Assembly (NCBI GenBank): GCA_964036295.1 | Contig: OZ038469.1 | Coordinates: 620,001-684,000 of the forward strand | Direction: 5' to 3' | Length of the DNA: 64,000 bases | DNA from: Plumapathes pennacea | Taxonomy: Eukaryota > Cnidaria > Anthozoa > Antipatharia > Myriopathidae | In this document: positions 15,418 to 30,400 of the stretch, one piece after another | Layout: each line of letters begins with the position of its first letter | How positions within the stretch are numbered: position 1 is the stretch's first letter | Made by a program: the position numbers and the translations under genes | Notes under the pieces: model-generated | Seen by the model: the letters and a program-made list of their open reading frames with translations, nothing else | What the model was told of the DNA's origin: nothing | Database searches by the model: none

Positions 15418-18400
15418 GTGTCCTTAATACGAGATCATTCGGTTAATTTTAGATACTTTTATCAATTCCATATCGGCACAATTCTCAAACATCAGAAACA
15501 ATCCCTGAAAGTTTCATGCGATTCGAATAATGGGCCGAAAATGTACAATGTTATTACTAAGGGTCACAAAATGGCCGATTTTCGCCAAAAAGTTAAGCCT
15601 ATACACTTAACTTTTTGACAAAAATCCAACCTTAGTATTTTATCAAAATACAGTCATTTTTCGACCATCTGAGAATCCCATGAAACTTTCAGGAAACGTT
15701 CCTGAGACTATGCCGACGGTCTCAATATATAATTTATGATATTTTATCCGGCAGGTCGTGACAAATTAGAGCCATTCATCGACTAATTAAAACATCACAC
15801 CTTTCGAACTTTTAAGCGGACTTGCTGCTATATCTCGCCAAGGGATGAAGATACATAAAACAAATGTATAACAAAAAGTCTTCTTATAGTCCCGGGAAGG
15901 TTTCCTGAAAGTTTCAAGAGTTTTCAATTTTTGGCCAAAATCGGCAAAAATCCCTGTGCTATAGCCTTAGTATTTTGTCAAAATTCCAAGATTTTTCAAC
16001 CATCTCAGAATCGCATGAAACTTTCAGGAAACGTTCCTGGGACTATGCCGACGGAGTTTGCATAGTTTTTGTAAACTTTTAGCCCATGCGTCGTGAGAAA
16101 TTAGAGAAAATTACAGCAAATCATGCACTAATTATTCATCACACCTTTCGATCGAGTTAAGCTCTTATATCTCGGCAACGGATGAAGATAGATAAGGAAA
16201 ATGTATTGCAAAAAGTCTTCTTATAGTCTAAGGAAGGTTTCCTGAAAGTTTCAAGAGTTTTCAATTTTTGGCCAAAATCGGCAAAAAACCCTGTGCTATA
16301 GCCTTAGTATTTTGTCAAAATTCCAAGATTTTTCAACCATCTCAGAATCGCATGAAACTTTCAGGAAACGTTCCTGGGACTATTCCGACGGAGTTTGCAT
16401 AGTTTTTGTAAACTTTTAGCCCATGCGTCGTGAGAAATTAGAGAAAATTACAGCAAATCATGCACTAATTATTCATCACACCTTTCGATCGAGTTAAGCT
16501 CTTATATCTCGGCAACGGATGAAGATAGATAAGGAAAATGTATTACAAAAAGTCTTCTTATAGTCTAAGGAAGGTTTCCTGAAAGTTTCAAGAGTTTTCA
16601 ATTTTTGGCCAAAATCGGCAAAAAACCCTGTGCTATAGCCTTAGTATTTTGTCAAAATTCCAAGATTTTTCAACCATCTCAGAATCGCATGAAACTTTCA
16701 GGAAATGTTCCTGGGACTATTCCGACGGAGTTTGCATAGTTTTTGTAAACTTTTAGCCCATGCGTCGTGAGAAATTAGAGAAAATTACAGCAAATCATGC
16801 ACTAACTATTCATCACACCTTTCGATCGAGTTAAGCTCTTATATCTCGGCAACGGATGAAGATAGATAAGGAAAATGTATTGCAAAAAGTCTTCTTATAG
16901 TCTAAGGAAGGTTTCCTGAAAGTTTCAAGAGTTTTCAATTTTTGGCCAAAATCGGCAAAAAACCCTGTGCTATAGCCTTAGTATTTTGTCAAAATTCCAA
17001 GATTTTTCAACCATCTCAGAATCGCATGAAACTTTCAGGAAACGTTCCTGGGACTATGGCGACGGATTTTGCATAGTTTTTGTAAACTTTTAGCCCATGC
17101 GTCGTGAGAAATTAGAGAAAATTACAGCAAATCATGCACTAATTATTCATCACACCTTTCGATCGAGTTAAGCTCTTATATCTCGGCAACGGATGAAGAT
17201 AGATAAGGAAAATGTATTGCAAAAAGTCTTCTTATAGTCTAAGGAAGGTTTCCTGAAAGTTTCAAGAGTTTTCAATTTTTGGCCAAAATCGGCAAAAAAC
17301 CCTGTGCTATAGCCTTAGTATTTTGTCAAAATTCCAAGATTTTTCAACCATCTCAGAATCGCATGAAACTTTCAGGAAACGTTCCTGGGACTATGCCGAC
17401 GGAGTTTGCATAGTTTTTGTAAACTTTTAGCCCATGCGTCGTGAGAAATTAGAGAAAATTACAGCAAATCATGCACTAATTATTCATCACACCTTTCGAT
17501 CGAGTTAAGCTCTTATATCTCGGCAACGGATGAAGATAGATAAGGAAAATGTATTGCAAAAAGTCTTCTTATAGTCTAAGGAAGGTTTCCTGAAAGTTTC
17601 AAGAGTTTTCAATTTTTGGCTAAAATCGGCAAAAAACCCTGTGCTATAGCCTTAGTATTTTGTCAAAATTCCAAGATTTTTCAACCATCTCAGAATCGCA
17701 TGAAACTTTCAGGAAACGTTCCTGGGACTATGGCGACGGAGTTTGCATAGTTTTTGTAAACTTTTAGCCCATGCGTCGTGAGAAATTAGAGAAAATTACA
17801 GCAAATCATGCACTAATTATTCATCACACCTTTCGATCGAGTTAAGTTCTTATATCTCGGCAACGGATGAAGATAGATAAGGAAAATGTATTGCAAAAAG
17901 TCTTCTTATAGTCTAAGGAAGGTTTCCTGAAAGTTTCAAGAGTTTTCAATTTTTGGCCAAAATCGGCAAAAAACCCTGTGCTATAGCCTTAGTATTTTGT
18001 CAAAATTCCAAGATTTTTCAACCATCTCAGAATCGCATGAAACTTTCAGGAAACGTTCCTGGGACTATTCCGACGGAGTTTGCATAGTTTTTGTAAACTT
18101 TTAGCCCATGCGTCGTGAGAAATTAGAGAAAATTACAGCAAATCATGCACTAATTATTCATCACACCTTTCGATCGAGTTAAGCTCTCATATCTCGGCAA
18201 CGGATGAAGATAGATAAGGAAAATGTATTGCAAAAAGTCTTTATATAGTCTAAGGAAGGTTTCCTGAAAGTTTCAAGAGTTTTCAATTTTTGGCCAAAAT
18301 CGGCAAAAATCCCTGTGCTATAGCCTTAGTATTTTGTCAAAATTCCAAGATTTTTCAACCATCTCAGAATCGCATGAAACTTTCAGGAAACGTTCCTGGG

Positions 18401-21400
18401 ACTATGCCGACGGAGTTTGCATAGTTTTTGTAAACTTTTAGCCCATGCGTCGTGAGAAATTAGAGAAAATTACAGCAAATCATGCACTAATTATTCATCA
18501 CACCTTTCGATCGAGTTAAGCTCTTATATCTCGGCAACGGATGAAGATAGATAAGGAAAATGTATTACAAAAAGTCTTCTTATAGTCTAAGGAAGGTTTC
18601 CTGAAAGTTTCAAGAGTTTTCAATTTTTGGCCAAAATCGGCAAAAAACCCTGTGCTATAGCCTTAGTATTTTGTCAAAATTCCAAGATTTTTCAACCATC
18701 TCAGAATCGCATGAAACTTTCAGGAAACGTTCCTGGGACTATGGCGACGGATTTTGCATAATTTTTGTAAACTTTTAGCCCATGCGTCGTGAGAAATTAG
18801 AGAAAATTACAGCAAATCATGCACTAATTATTCATCACACCTTTCGATCGAGTTAAGCTCTTATATCTCGGCAACGGATGAAGATAGATAAGGAAAATGT
18901 ATTACAAAAAGTCTTCTTATAGTCTAAGGAAGGTTTCCTGAAAGTTTCAAGAGTTTTCAATTTTTGGCCAAAATCGGCAAAAAACCCTGTGCTATAGCCT
19001 TAGTATTTTGTCAAAATTCCAAGATTTTTCAACCATCTCAGAATCGCATGAAACTTTCAGGAAACGTTCCTGGGACTATGGCGACGGATTTTGCATAATT
19101 TTTGTAAACTTTTAGCCCATGCGTCGTGAGAAATTAGAGAAAATTACAGCAAATCATGCACTAATTATTCATCACACCTTTCGATCGAGTTAAGCTCTTA
19201 TATCTCGGCAACGGATGAAGATAGATAAGGAAAATGTATTGCAAAAAGTCTTTATATAGTCTAAGGAAGGTTTCCTGAAAGTTTCAAGAGTTTTCAATTT
19301 TTGGCCAAAATCGGCAAAAAACCCTGTGCTATAGCCTTAGTATTTTGTCAAAATTCCAAGATTTTTCAACCATCTCAGAATCGCATGAAACTTTCAGGAA
19401 ACGTTCCTGGGATTATTCCGACGGAGTTTGCATAGTTTTTGTAAACTTTTAGCCCATGCGTCGTGAGAAAATAGAGAAAATTACAGCAAATCATGCACTA
19501 ATTATTCATCACACCTTTCGATCGAGTTAAGCTCTTATATCTCGGCAACGGATGAAGATAGATCAGGAAAATGTATTGCAAAAAGTCTTCTTATAGTCTA
19601 AGGAAGGTTTCCTGAAAGTTTCAAGAGTTTTCAATTTTTGGCCAAAATCGGCAAAAAACCCTGTGCTATAGCCTTAGTATTTTGTCAAAATTCCAAGAAT
19701 TTTCAACCATCTCAGAATCGCATGAAACTTTCAGGAAACGTTCCTGGGACTATTCCGACGGAGTTTGCATAGTTTTTGTAAACTTTTAGCCCACGCGTCG
19801 TGAGAAATTAGAAAAAATTACAGCAAATCATGCACTAATTATTCATCACACCTTTCGATCGAGTTAAGCTCTTATATCTCGGCAACGGATGAAGATAGAT
19901 AAGGAAAATGTATTGCAAAAAGTCTTCTTATAGTCTAAGGAAGGTTTCCTGAAAGTTTCAAGAGTTTTCAATTTTTGGCCAAAATCGGCAAAAAACCCTG
20001 TGCTATAGCCTTAGTATTTTGTCAAAATTCCAAGATTTTTCAACCATCTCAGAATCGCATGAAACTTTCAGGAAACGTTCCTGGGACTATGGCGACGGAT
20101 TTTGCATAGTTTTTGTAAACTTTTAGCCCATGCGTCGTGAGAAATTAGAGAAAATTACAGCAAATCATGCACTAATTATTCATCACACCTTTCGATCGAA
20201 ATAAGCTCTTATATCTCGGCAACGGATGAAGATAGATAAGGAAAATGTATTGCAAAAAGTCTTCTTATAGTCTAAGGAAGGTTTCCTGAAAGTTTCAAGA
20301 GTTTTCAATTTTTGGCCAAAATCGGCAAAAAACCCTGTGCTATAGCCTTAGTATTTTGTCAAAATTCCAAGATTTTTCAACCATCTCAGAATCGCATGAA
20401 ACTTTCAGGAAACGTTCCTGGGACTATGCCGACGGAGTTTGCATAGTTTTTGTAAACTTTTAGCCCATGCGTCGTGAGAAATTAGAGAAAATTACAGCAA
20501 ATCATGCACTAATTATTCATCACACCTTTCGATCGAGTTAAGCTCTTATATCTCGGCAACGGATGAAGATAGATAAGGAAAATGTATTGCAAAAAGTCTT
20601 CTTATAGTCTAAGGAAGGTTTCCTGAAAGTTTCAAGAGTTTTCAATTTTTGGCCAAAATCGGCAAAAAACCCTGTGCTATAGCCTTAGTATTTTGTCAAA
20701 ATTCCAAGATTTTTCAACCATCTCAGAATCGCATGAAACTTTCAGGAAACGTTCCTGGGACTATGGCGACGGAGTTTGCATAGTTTTTGTAAACTTTTAG
20801 CCCATGCGTCGTGAGAAATTAGAGAAAATTACAGCAAATCATGCACTAATTATTCATCACACCTTTCGATCGAGTTAAGCTCTCATATCTCGGCAACGGA
20901 TGAAGATAGATAAGGAAAATGTATTGCAAAAAGTCTTTATATAGTCTAAGGAAGGTTTCCTGAAAGTTTCAAGAGTTTTCAATTTTTGGCCAAAATCGGC
21001 AAAAAACCCTGTGCTATAGCCTTAGTATTTTGTCAAAATTCCAAGATTTTTCAACCATCTCAGAATCGCATGAAACTTTCAGGAAACGTTCCTGGGATTA
21101 TTCCGACGGAGTTTGCATAGTTTTTGTAAACTTTTAGCCCATGCGTCGTGAGAAATTAGAGAAAATTACAGCAAATCATGCACTAATTATTCATCACACC
21201 TTTCGATCGAGTTAAGCTCTTATATCTCGGCAACGGATGAAGATAGATCAGGAAAATGTATTGCAAAAAGTCTTCTTATAGTCTAAGGAAGGTTTCCTGA
21301 AAGTTTCAAGAGTTTTCAATTTTTGGCCAAAATCGGCAAAAAACCCTGTGCTATAGCCTTAGTATTTTGTCAAAATTCCAAGAATTTTCAACCATCTCAG

Positions 21401-24400
21401 AATCGCATGAAACTTTCAGGAAACGTTCCTGGGACTATTCCGACGGAGTTTGCATAGTTTTTGTAAACTTTTAGCCCACGCGTCGTGAGAAATTAGAAAA
21501 AATTACAGCAAATCATGCACTAATTATTCATCACACCTTTCGATCGAGTTAAGCTCTTATATCTCGGCAACGGATGAAGATAGATCAGGAAAATGTATTG
21601 CAAAAAGTCTTCTTATAGTCTAAGGAAGGTTTCCTGAAAGTTTCAAGAGTTTTCAATTTTTGGCTAAAATCGGCAAAAAACCCTGTGCTATAGCCTTAGT
21701 ATTTTGTCAAAATTCCAAGATTTTTCAACCATCTCAGAATCGCATGAAACTTTCAGGAAACGTTCCTGGGACTATGCCGACGGATTTTGCATAGTTTTTG
21801 TAAACTTTTAGCCCATGCGTCGTGAGAAATTAGAGAAAATTACAGCAAATCATGCACTAATTATTCATCACACCTTTCGATCGAGTTAAGCTCTTATATC
21901 TCGGCAACGGATGAAGATAGATAAGGAAAATGTATTGCAAAAAGTCTTCTTATAGTCTAAGGAAGGTTTCCTGAAAGTTTCAAGAGTTTTCAATTTTTGG
22001 CCAAAATCGGCAAAAAACCCTGTGCTATAGCCTTAGTATTTTGTCAAAATTCCAAGATTTTTCAACCATCTCAGAATCGCATGAAACTTTCAGGAAACGT
22101 TCCTGGGATTATTCCGACGGAGTTTGCATAGTTTTTGTAAACTTTTAGCCCATGCGTCGTGAGAAATTAGAGAAAATTACAGCAAATCATGCACTAATTA
22201 TTCATCACACCTTTCGATCGAGTTAAGCTCTTATATCTCGGCAACGGATGAAGATAGATAAGGAAAATGTATTGCAGAAAGTCTTCTTATAGTCTAAGGA
22301 AGGTTTCCTGAAAGTTTCAAGAGTTTTCAATTTTTGGCCAAAATCGGCAAAAAACCCTGTGCTATAGCCTTAGTATTTTGTCAAAATTCCAAGATTTTTC
22401 AACCATCTCAGAATCGCATGAAACTTTCAGGAAACGTTCCTGGGACTATGGCGACGGAGTTTGCATAGTTTTTGTAAACTTTTAGCCCATGCGTCGTGAG
22501 AAATTAGAGAAAATTACAGCAAATCATGCACTAATTATTCATCACACCTTTCGATCGAGTTAAGCTCTTATATCTCAGCAACGGATGAAGATAGATAAGG
22601 AAAATGTATTGCAAAAAGTCTTCTTATAGTCTAAGGAAGGTTTCCTGAAAGTTTCAAGAGTTTTCAATTTTTGGCCAAAATCGGCAAAAACCCTGTGCTA
22701 TAGCCTTAGTATTTTGTCAAAATTCCAAGATTTTTCAACCATCTCAGAATCGCATGAAACTTTCAGGAAACGTTCCTGGGATTATTCCGACGGAGTTTGC
22801 ATAGTTTTTGTAAACTTTTAGCCCATGCGTCGTGAGAAATTAGAGAAAATTACAGCAAATCATGCACTAATTATTCATCACACCTTTCGATCGAGTTAAG
22901 CTCTTATATCTCGGCAACGGATGAAGATAGATAAGGAAAATGTATTGCAAAAAGTCTTCTTATAGTCTAAGGAAGGTTTCCTGAAAGTTTCAAGAGTTTT
23001 CAATTTTTGGCTAAAATCGGCAAAAAACCCTGTGCTATAGCCTTAGTATTTTGTCAAAATTCCAAGATTTTTCAACCATCTCAGAATCGCATGAAACTTT
23101 CAGGAAACGTTCCTGGGATTATTCCGACGGAGTTTGCATAGTTTTTGTAAACTTTTAGCCCATGCGTCGTGAGAAATTAGAGAAAATTACAGCAAATCAT
23201 GCACTAATTATTCATCACACCTTTCGATCGAGTTAAGCTCTTATATCTCGGCAACGGATGAAGATAGATAAGGAAAATGTATTGCAAAAAGTCTTCTTAT
23301 AGTCTAAGGAAGGTTTCCTGAAAGTTTCAAGAGTTTTCAATTTTTGGCCAAAATCGGCAAAAAACCCTGTGCTATAGCCTTAGTATTTTGTCAAAATTCC
23401 AAGAATTTTCAACCATCTCAGAATCGCATGAAACTTTCAGGAAACGTTCCTGGGACTATTCCGACGGAGTTTGCATAGTTTTTGTAAACTTTTAGCCCAT
23501 GCGTCGTAAGAAATTAGAGAAAATTACAGCAAATCATGCACTAATTATTCATCACACCTTTCGATCGAGTTAAGCTCTTATATCTCGGCAACGGATGAAG
23601 ATAGATCAGGAAAATGTATTGCAAAAAGTCTTCTTATAGTCTAAGGAAGGTTTCCTGAAAGTTTCAAGAGTTTTCAATTTTTGGCCAAAATCGGCAAAAA
23701 CCCTGTGCTATAGCCTTAGTATTTTGTCAAAATTCCAAGATTTTTCAACCATCTCAGAATCGCATGAAACTTTCAGGAAACGTTCCTGGGATTATTCCGA
23801 CGGAGTTTGCATAGTTTTTGTAAACTTTTAGCCCATGCGTCGTGAGAAATTAGAGAAAATTACAGCAAATCATGCACTAATTATTCATCACACCTTTCGA
23901 TCGAGTTAAGCTCTTATATCTCGGCAACGGATGAAGATAGATAAGGAAAATGTATTGCAAAAAGTCTTCTTATAGTCTAAGGAAGGTTTCCTGAAAGTTT
24001 CAAGAGTTTTCAATTTTTGGCCAAAATCGGCAAAAAACCCTGTGCTATAGCCTTAGTATTTTGTCAAAATTCCAAGATTTTTCAACCATCTCAGAATCGC
24101 ATGAAACTTTCAGGAAACGTTCCTGGGACTATTCCGACGGAGTTTGCATAGTTTTTGTAAACTTTTAGCCCATGCGTCGTGAGAAATTAGAGAAAATTAC
24201 AGCAAATCATGCACTAATTATTCATCACACCTTTCGATCGAGTTAAGCTCTTATATCTCGGCAACGGATGAAGATAGATCAGGAAAATGTATTGCAAAAA
24301 GTCTTCTTATAGTCTAAGGAAGGTTTCCTGAAAGTTTCAAGAGTTTTCAATTTTTGGCCAAAATCGGCAAAAACCCTGTGCTATAGCCTTAGTATTTTGT

Positions 24401-27400
24401 CAAAATTCCAAGATTTTTCAACCATCTCAGAATCGCATGAAACTTTCAGGAAACGTTCCTGGGATTATTCCGACGGAGTTTGCATAGTTTTTGTAAACTT
24501 TTAGCCCATGCGTCGTGAGAAATTAGAGAAAATTACAGCAAATCATGCACTAATTATTCATCACACCTTTCGATCGAGTTAAGCTCTTATATCTCGGCAA
24601 CGGATGAAGATAGATCAGGAAAATGTATTGCAAAAAGTCTTCTTATAGTCTAAGGAAGGTTTCCTGAAAGTTTCAAGAGTTTTCAATTTTTGGCCAAAAT
24701 CGGCAAAAAACCCTGTGCTATAGCCTTAGTATTTTGTCAAAATTCCAAGAATTTTCAACCATCTCAGAATCGCATGAAACTTTCAGGAAACGTTCCTGGG
24801 ACTATTCCGACGGAGTTTGCATAGTTTTTGTAAACTTTTAGCCCACGCGTCGTGAGAAATTAGAGAAAATTACAGCAAATCATGCACTAATTATTCATCA
24901 CACCTTTCGATCGAGTTAAGCTCTTATATCTCGGCAACGGATGAAGATAGATCAGGAAAATGTATTGCAAAAAGTCTTCTTATAGTCTAAGGAAGGTTTC
25001 CTGAAAGTTTCAAGAGTTTTCAATTTTTGGCCAAAATCGGCAAAAAACCCTGTGCTATAGCCTTAGTATTTTGTCAAAATTCCAAGATTTTTCAACCATC
25101 TCAGAATCGCATGAAACTTTCAGGAAACGTTCCTGGGACTATTCCGACGGAGTTTGCATAGTTTTTGTAAACTTTTAGCCCATGCGTCGTGAGAAATTAG
25201 AGAAAATTACAGCAAATCATGCACTAATTATTCATCACACCTTTCGATCGAGTTAAGCTCTTATATCTCGGCAACGGATGAAGATAGATCAGGAAAATGT
25301 ATTGCAAAAAGTCTTCTTATAGTCTAAGGAAGGTTTCCTGAAAGTTTCAAGAGTTTTCAATTTTTGGCCAAAATCGGCAAAAACCCTGTGCTATAGCCTT
25401 AGTATTTTGTCAAAATTCCAAGATTTTTCAACCATCTCAGAATCGCATGAAACTTTCAGGAAACGTTCCTGGGATTATTCCGACGGAGTTTGCATAGTTT
25501 TTGTAAACTTTTAGCCCATGCGTCGTGAGAAATTAGAGAAAATTACAGCAAATCATGCACTAATTATTCATCACACCTTTCGATCGAGTTAAGCTCTTAT
25601 ATCTCGGCAACGGATGAAGATAGATCAGGAAAATGTATTGCAAAAAGTCTTCTTATAGTCTAAGGAAGGTTTCCTGAAAGTTTCAAGAGTTTTCAATTTT
25701 TGGCCAAAGTCGGCAAAAAACCCTGTGCTATAGCCTTAGTATTTTGTCAAAATTCCAAGAATTTTCAACCATCTCAGAATCGCATGAAACTTTCAGGAAA
25801 CGTTCCTGGGACTATTCCGACGGAGTTTGCATAGTTTTTGTAAACTTTTAGCCCACGCGTCGTGAGAAATTAGAGAAAATTACAGCAAATCATGCACTAA
25901 TTATTCATCACACCTTTCGATCGAGTTAAGCTCTTATATCTCGGCAACGGATGAAGATAGATCAGGAAAATGTATTGCAAAAAGTCTTCTTATAGTCTAA
26001 GGAAGGTTTCCTGAAAGTTTCAAGAGTTTTCAATTTTTGGCCAAAATCGGCAAAAAACCCTGTGCTATAGCCTTAGTATTTTGTCAAAATTCCAAGATTT
26101 TTCAACCATCTCAGAATCGCATGAAACTTTCAGGAAACGTTCCTGGGACTATTCCGACGGATTTTGCATAGTTTTTGTAAACTTTTAGCCCATGCGTCGT
26201 GAGAAATTAGAGAAAATTACAGCAAATCATGCACTAATTATTCATCACACCTTTCGATCGAGTTAAGCTCTTATATCTCGGCAACGGATGAAGATAGATA
26301 AGGAAAATGTATTGCAAAAAGTCTTCTTATAGTCTAAGGAAGGTTTCCTGAAAGTTTCAAGAGTTTTCAATTTTTGGCCAAAATCGGCAAAAAACCCTGT
26401 GCTATAGCCTTAGTATTTTGTCAAAATTCCAAGATTTTTCAACCATCTCAGAATCGCATGAAACTTTCAGGAAACGTTCCTGGGATTATTCCGACGGAGT
26501 TTGCATAGTTTTTGTAAACTTTTAGCCCATGCGTCGTGAGAAATTAGAGAAAATTACAGCAAATCATGCACTAATTATTCATCACACCTTTCGATCGAGT
26601 TAAGCTCTTATATCTCGGCAACGGATGAAGATAGATAAGGAAAATGTATTGCAAAAAGTCTTCTTATAGTCTAAGGAAGGTTTCCTGAAAGTTTCAAGAG
26701 TTTTCAATTTTTGGCCAAAATCGGCAAAAAACCCTGTGCTATAGCCTTAGTATTTTGTCAAAATTCCAAGATTTTTCAACCATCTCAGAATCGCATGAAA
26801 CTTTCAGGAAACGTTCCTGGGACTATTCCGACGGAGTTTGCATAGTTTTTGTAAACTTTTAGCCCATGCGTCGTGAGAAATTAGAGAAAATTACAGCAAA
26901 TCATGCACTAATTATTCATCACACCTTTCGATCGAGTTAAGCTCTTATATCTCAGCAACGGATGAAGATAGATAAGGAAAATGTATTGCAAAAAGTCTTC
27001 TTATAGTCTAAGGAAGGTTTCCTGAAAGTTTCAAGAGTTTTCAATTTTTGGCCAAAATCGGCAAAAACCCTGTGCTATAGCCTTAGTATTTTGTCAAAAT
27101 TCCAAGATTTTTCAACCATCTGAGAATCGCATGAAACTTTCAGGAAACGTTCCTGGGATTATTCCGACGGAGTTTGCATAAATTTTGTAAACTTTTAGCC
27201 CATGCGTCGTGAGAAATTAGAGAAAATTACAGCAAATCATGCACTAATTATTCATCACACCTTTCGATCGAGTTAAGCTCTTATATCTCGGCAACGGATG
27301 AAGATAGATAAGGAAAATGTATTGCAAAAAGTCTTCTTATAGTCTAAGGAAGGTTTCCTGAAAGTTTCAAGAGTTTTCAATTTTTGGCTAAAATCGGCAA

Positions 27401-30400
27401 AAAACCCTGTGCTATAGCCTTAGTATTTTGTCAAAATTCCAAGATTTTTCAACCATCTCAGAATCGCATGAAACTTTCAGGAAACGTTCCTGGGATTATT
27501 CCGACGGAGTTTGCATAGTTTTTGTAAACTTTTAGCCCATGCGTCGTGAGAAATTAGAGAAAATTACAGCAAATCATGCACTAATTATTCATCACACCTT
27601 TCGATCGAGTTAAGCTCTTATATCTCGGCAACGGATGAAGATAGATAAGGAAAATGTATTGCAAAAAGTCTTCTTATAGTCTAAGGAAGGTTTCCTGAAA
27701 GTTTCAAGAGTTTTCAATTTTTGGCCAAAATCGGCAAAAAACCCTGTGCTATAGCCTTAGTATTTTGTCAAAATTCCAAGATTTTTCAACCATCTCAGAA
27801 TCGCATGAAACTTTCAGGAAACGTTCCTGGGACTATTCCGACGGAGTTTGCATAGTTTTTGTAAACTTTTAGCCCATGCGTCGTGAGAAATTAGAGAAAA
27901 TTACAGCAAATCATGCACTAATTATTCATCACACCTTTCGATCGAGTTAAGCTCTTATATCTCGGCAACGGATGAAGATAGATCAGGAAAATGTATTGCA
28001 AAAAGTCTTCTTATAGTCTAAGGAAGGTTTCCTGAAAGTTTCAAGAGTTTTCAATTTTTGGCCAAAATCGGCAAAAACCCTGTGCTATAGCCTTAGTATT
28101 TTGTCAAAATTCCAAGATTTTTCAACCATCTCAGAATCGCATGAAACTTTCAGGAAACGTTCCTGGGACTATTCCGACGGAGTTTGCATAGTTTTTGTAA
28201 ACTTTTAGCCCATGCGTCGTGAGAAATTAGAGAAAATTACAGCAAATCATGCACTAATTATTCATCACACCTTTCGATCGAGTTAAGCTCTTATATCTCG
28301 GCAACGGATGAAGATAGATAAGGAAAATGTATTGCAAAAAGTCTTTATATAGTCTAAGGAAGGTTTCCTGAAAGTTTCAAGAGTTTTCAATTTTTGGCCA
28401 AAATCGGCAAAAAACCCTGTGCTATAGCCTTAGTATTTTGTCAAAATTCCAAGATTTTTCAACCATCTCAGAATCGCATGAAACTTTCAGGAAACGTTCC
28501 TGGGACTATTCCGACGGAGTTTGCATAGTTTTTGTAAACTTTTAGCCCATGCGTCGTGAGAAATTAGAGAAAATTACAGCAAATCATGCACTAATTATTC
28601 ATCACACCTTTCGATCGAGTTAAGCTCTTATATCTCGACAACGGATGAAGATAGATCAGGAAAATGTATTGCAAAAAGTCTTCTTATAGTCTAAGGAAGG
28701 TTTCCTGAAAGTTTCAAGAGTTTTCAATTTTTGGCCAAAATCGGCAAAAAACCCTGTGCTATAGCCTTAGTATTTTGTCAAAATTCCAAGATTTTTCAAC
28801 CATCTCAGAATCGCATGAAACTTTCAGGAAACGTTCCTGGGACTATTCCGACGGAGTTTGCATAGTTTTTGTAAACTTTTAGCCCACGCGTCGTGAGAAA
28901 TTAGAGAAAATTACAGCAAATCATGCACTAATTATTCATCACACCTTTCGATCGAGTTAAGCTCTTATATCTCGGCAACGGATGAAGATAGATCAGGAAA
29001 ATGTATTGCAAAAAGTCTTCTTATAGTCTAAGGAAGGTTTCCTGAAAGTTTCAAGAGTTTTCAATTTTTGGCCAAAATCGGCAAAAAACCCTGTGCTATA
29101 GCCTTAGTATTTTGTCAAAATTCCAAGATTTTTCAACCATCTCAGAATCGCATGAAACTTTCAGGAAACGTTCCTGGGACTATGGCGACGGATTTTGCAT
29201 AATTTTTGTAAACTTTTAGCCCATGCGTCGTGAGAAATTAGAGAAAATTACAGCAAATCATGCACTAATTATTCATCACACCTTTCGATCGAAATAAGCT
29301 CTTATATCTCGGCAACGGATGAAGATAGATAAGGAAAATGTATTGCAAAAAGTCTTCTTATAGTCTAAGGAAGGTTTCCTGAAAGTTTCAAGAGTTTTCA
29401 ATTTTTGGCCAAAATCGGCAAAAAACCCTGTGCTATAGCCTTAGTATTTTGTCAAAATTCCAAGATTTTTCAACCATCTTAGAATCGCATGAAACTTTCA
29501 GGAAACGTTCCTGGGACTATGGCGACGGATTTTGCATAATTTTTGTAAACTTTTAGCCCATGCGTCGTGAGAAATTAGAGAAAATTACAGCAAATCATGC
29601 ACTAATTATTCATCACACCTTTCGATCGAGTTAAGCTCTTATATCTCGGCAACGGATGAAGATAGATAAGGAAAATGTATTACAAAAAGTCTTCTTATAG
29701 TCTAAGGAAGGTTTCCTGAAAGTTTCAAGAGTTTTCAATTTTTGGCCAAAATCGGCAAAAAACCCTGTGCTATAGCCTTAGTATTTTGTCAAAATTCCAA
29801 GATTTTTCAACCATCTCAGAATCGCATGAAACTTTCAGGAAACGTTCCTGGGACTATTCCGACGGATTTTGCATAGTTTTTGTAAACTTTTAGCCCATGC
29901 GTCGTGAGAAATTAGAGAAAATTACAGCAAATCATGCACTAATTATTCATCACACCTTTCGATCGAGTTAAGCTCTTATATCTCGGCAACGGATGAAGAT
30001 AGATCAGGAAAATGTATTGCAAAAAGTCTTCTTATAGTCTAAGGAAGGTTTCCTGAAAGTTTCAAGAGTTTTCAATTTTTGGCCAAAATCGGCAAAAAAC
30101 CCTGTGCTATAGCCTTAGTATTTTGTCAAAATTCCAAGAATTTTCAACCATCTCAGAATCGCATGAAACTTTCAGGAAACGTTCCTGGGACTATTCCGAC
30201 GGAGTTTGCATAGTTTTTGTAAACTTTTAGCCCACGCGTCGTGAGAAATTAGAAAAAATTACAGCAAATCATGCACTAATTATTCATCACACCTTTCGAT
30301 CGAGTTAAGCTCTTATATCTCGGCAACGGATGAAGATAGATCAGGAAAATGTATTGCAAAAAGTCTTCTTATAGTCTAAGGAAGGTTTCCTGAAAGTTTC

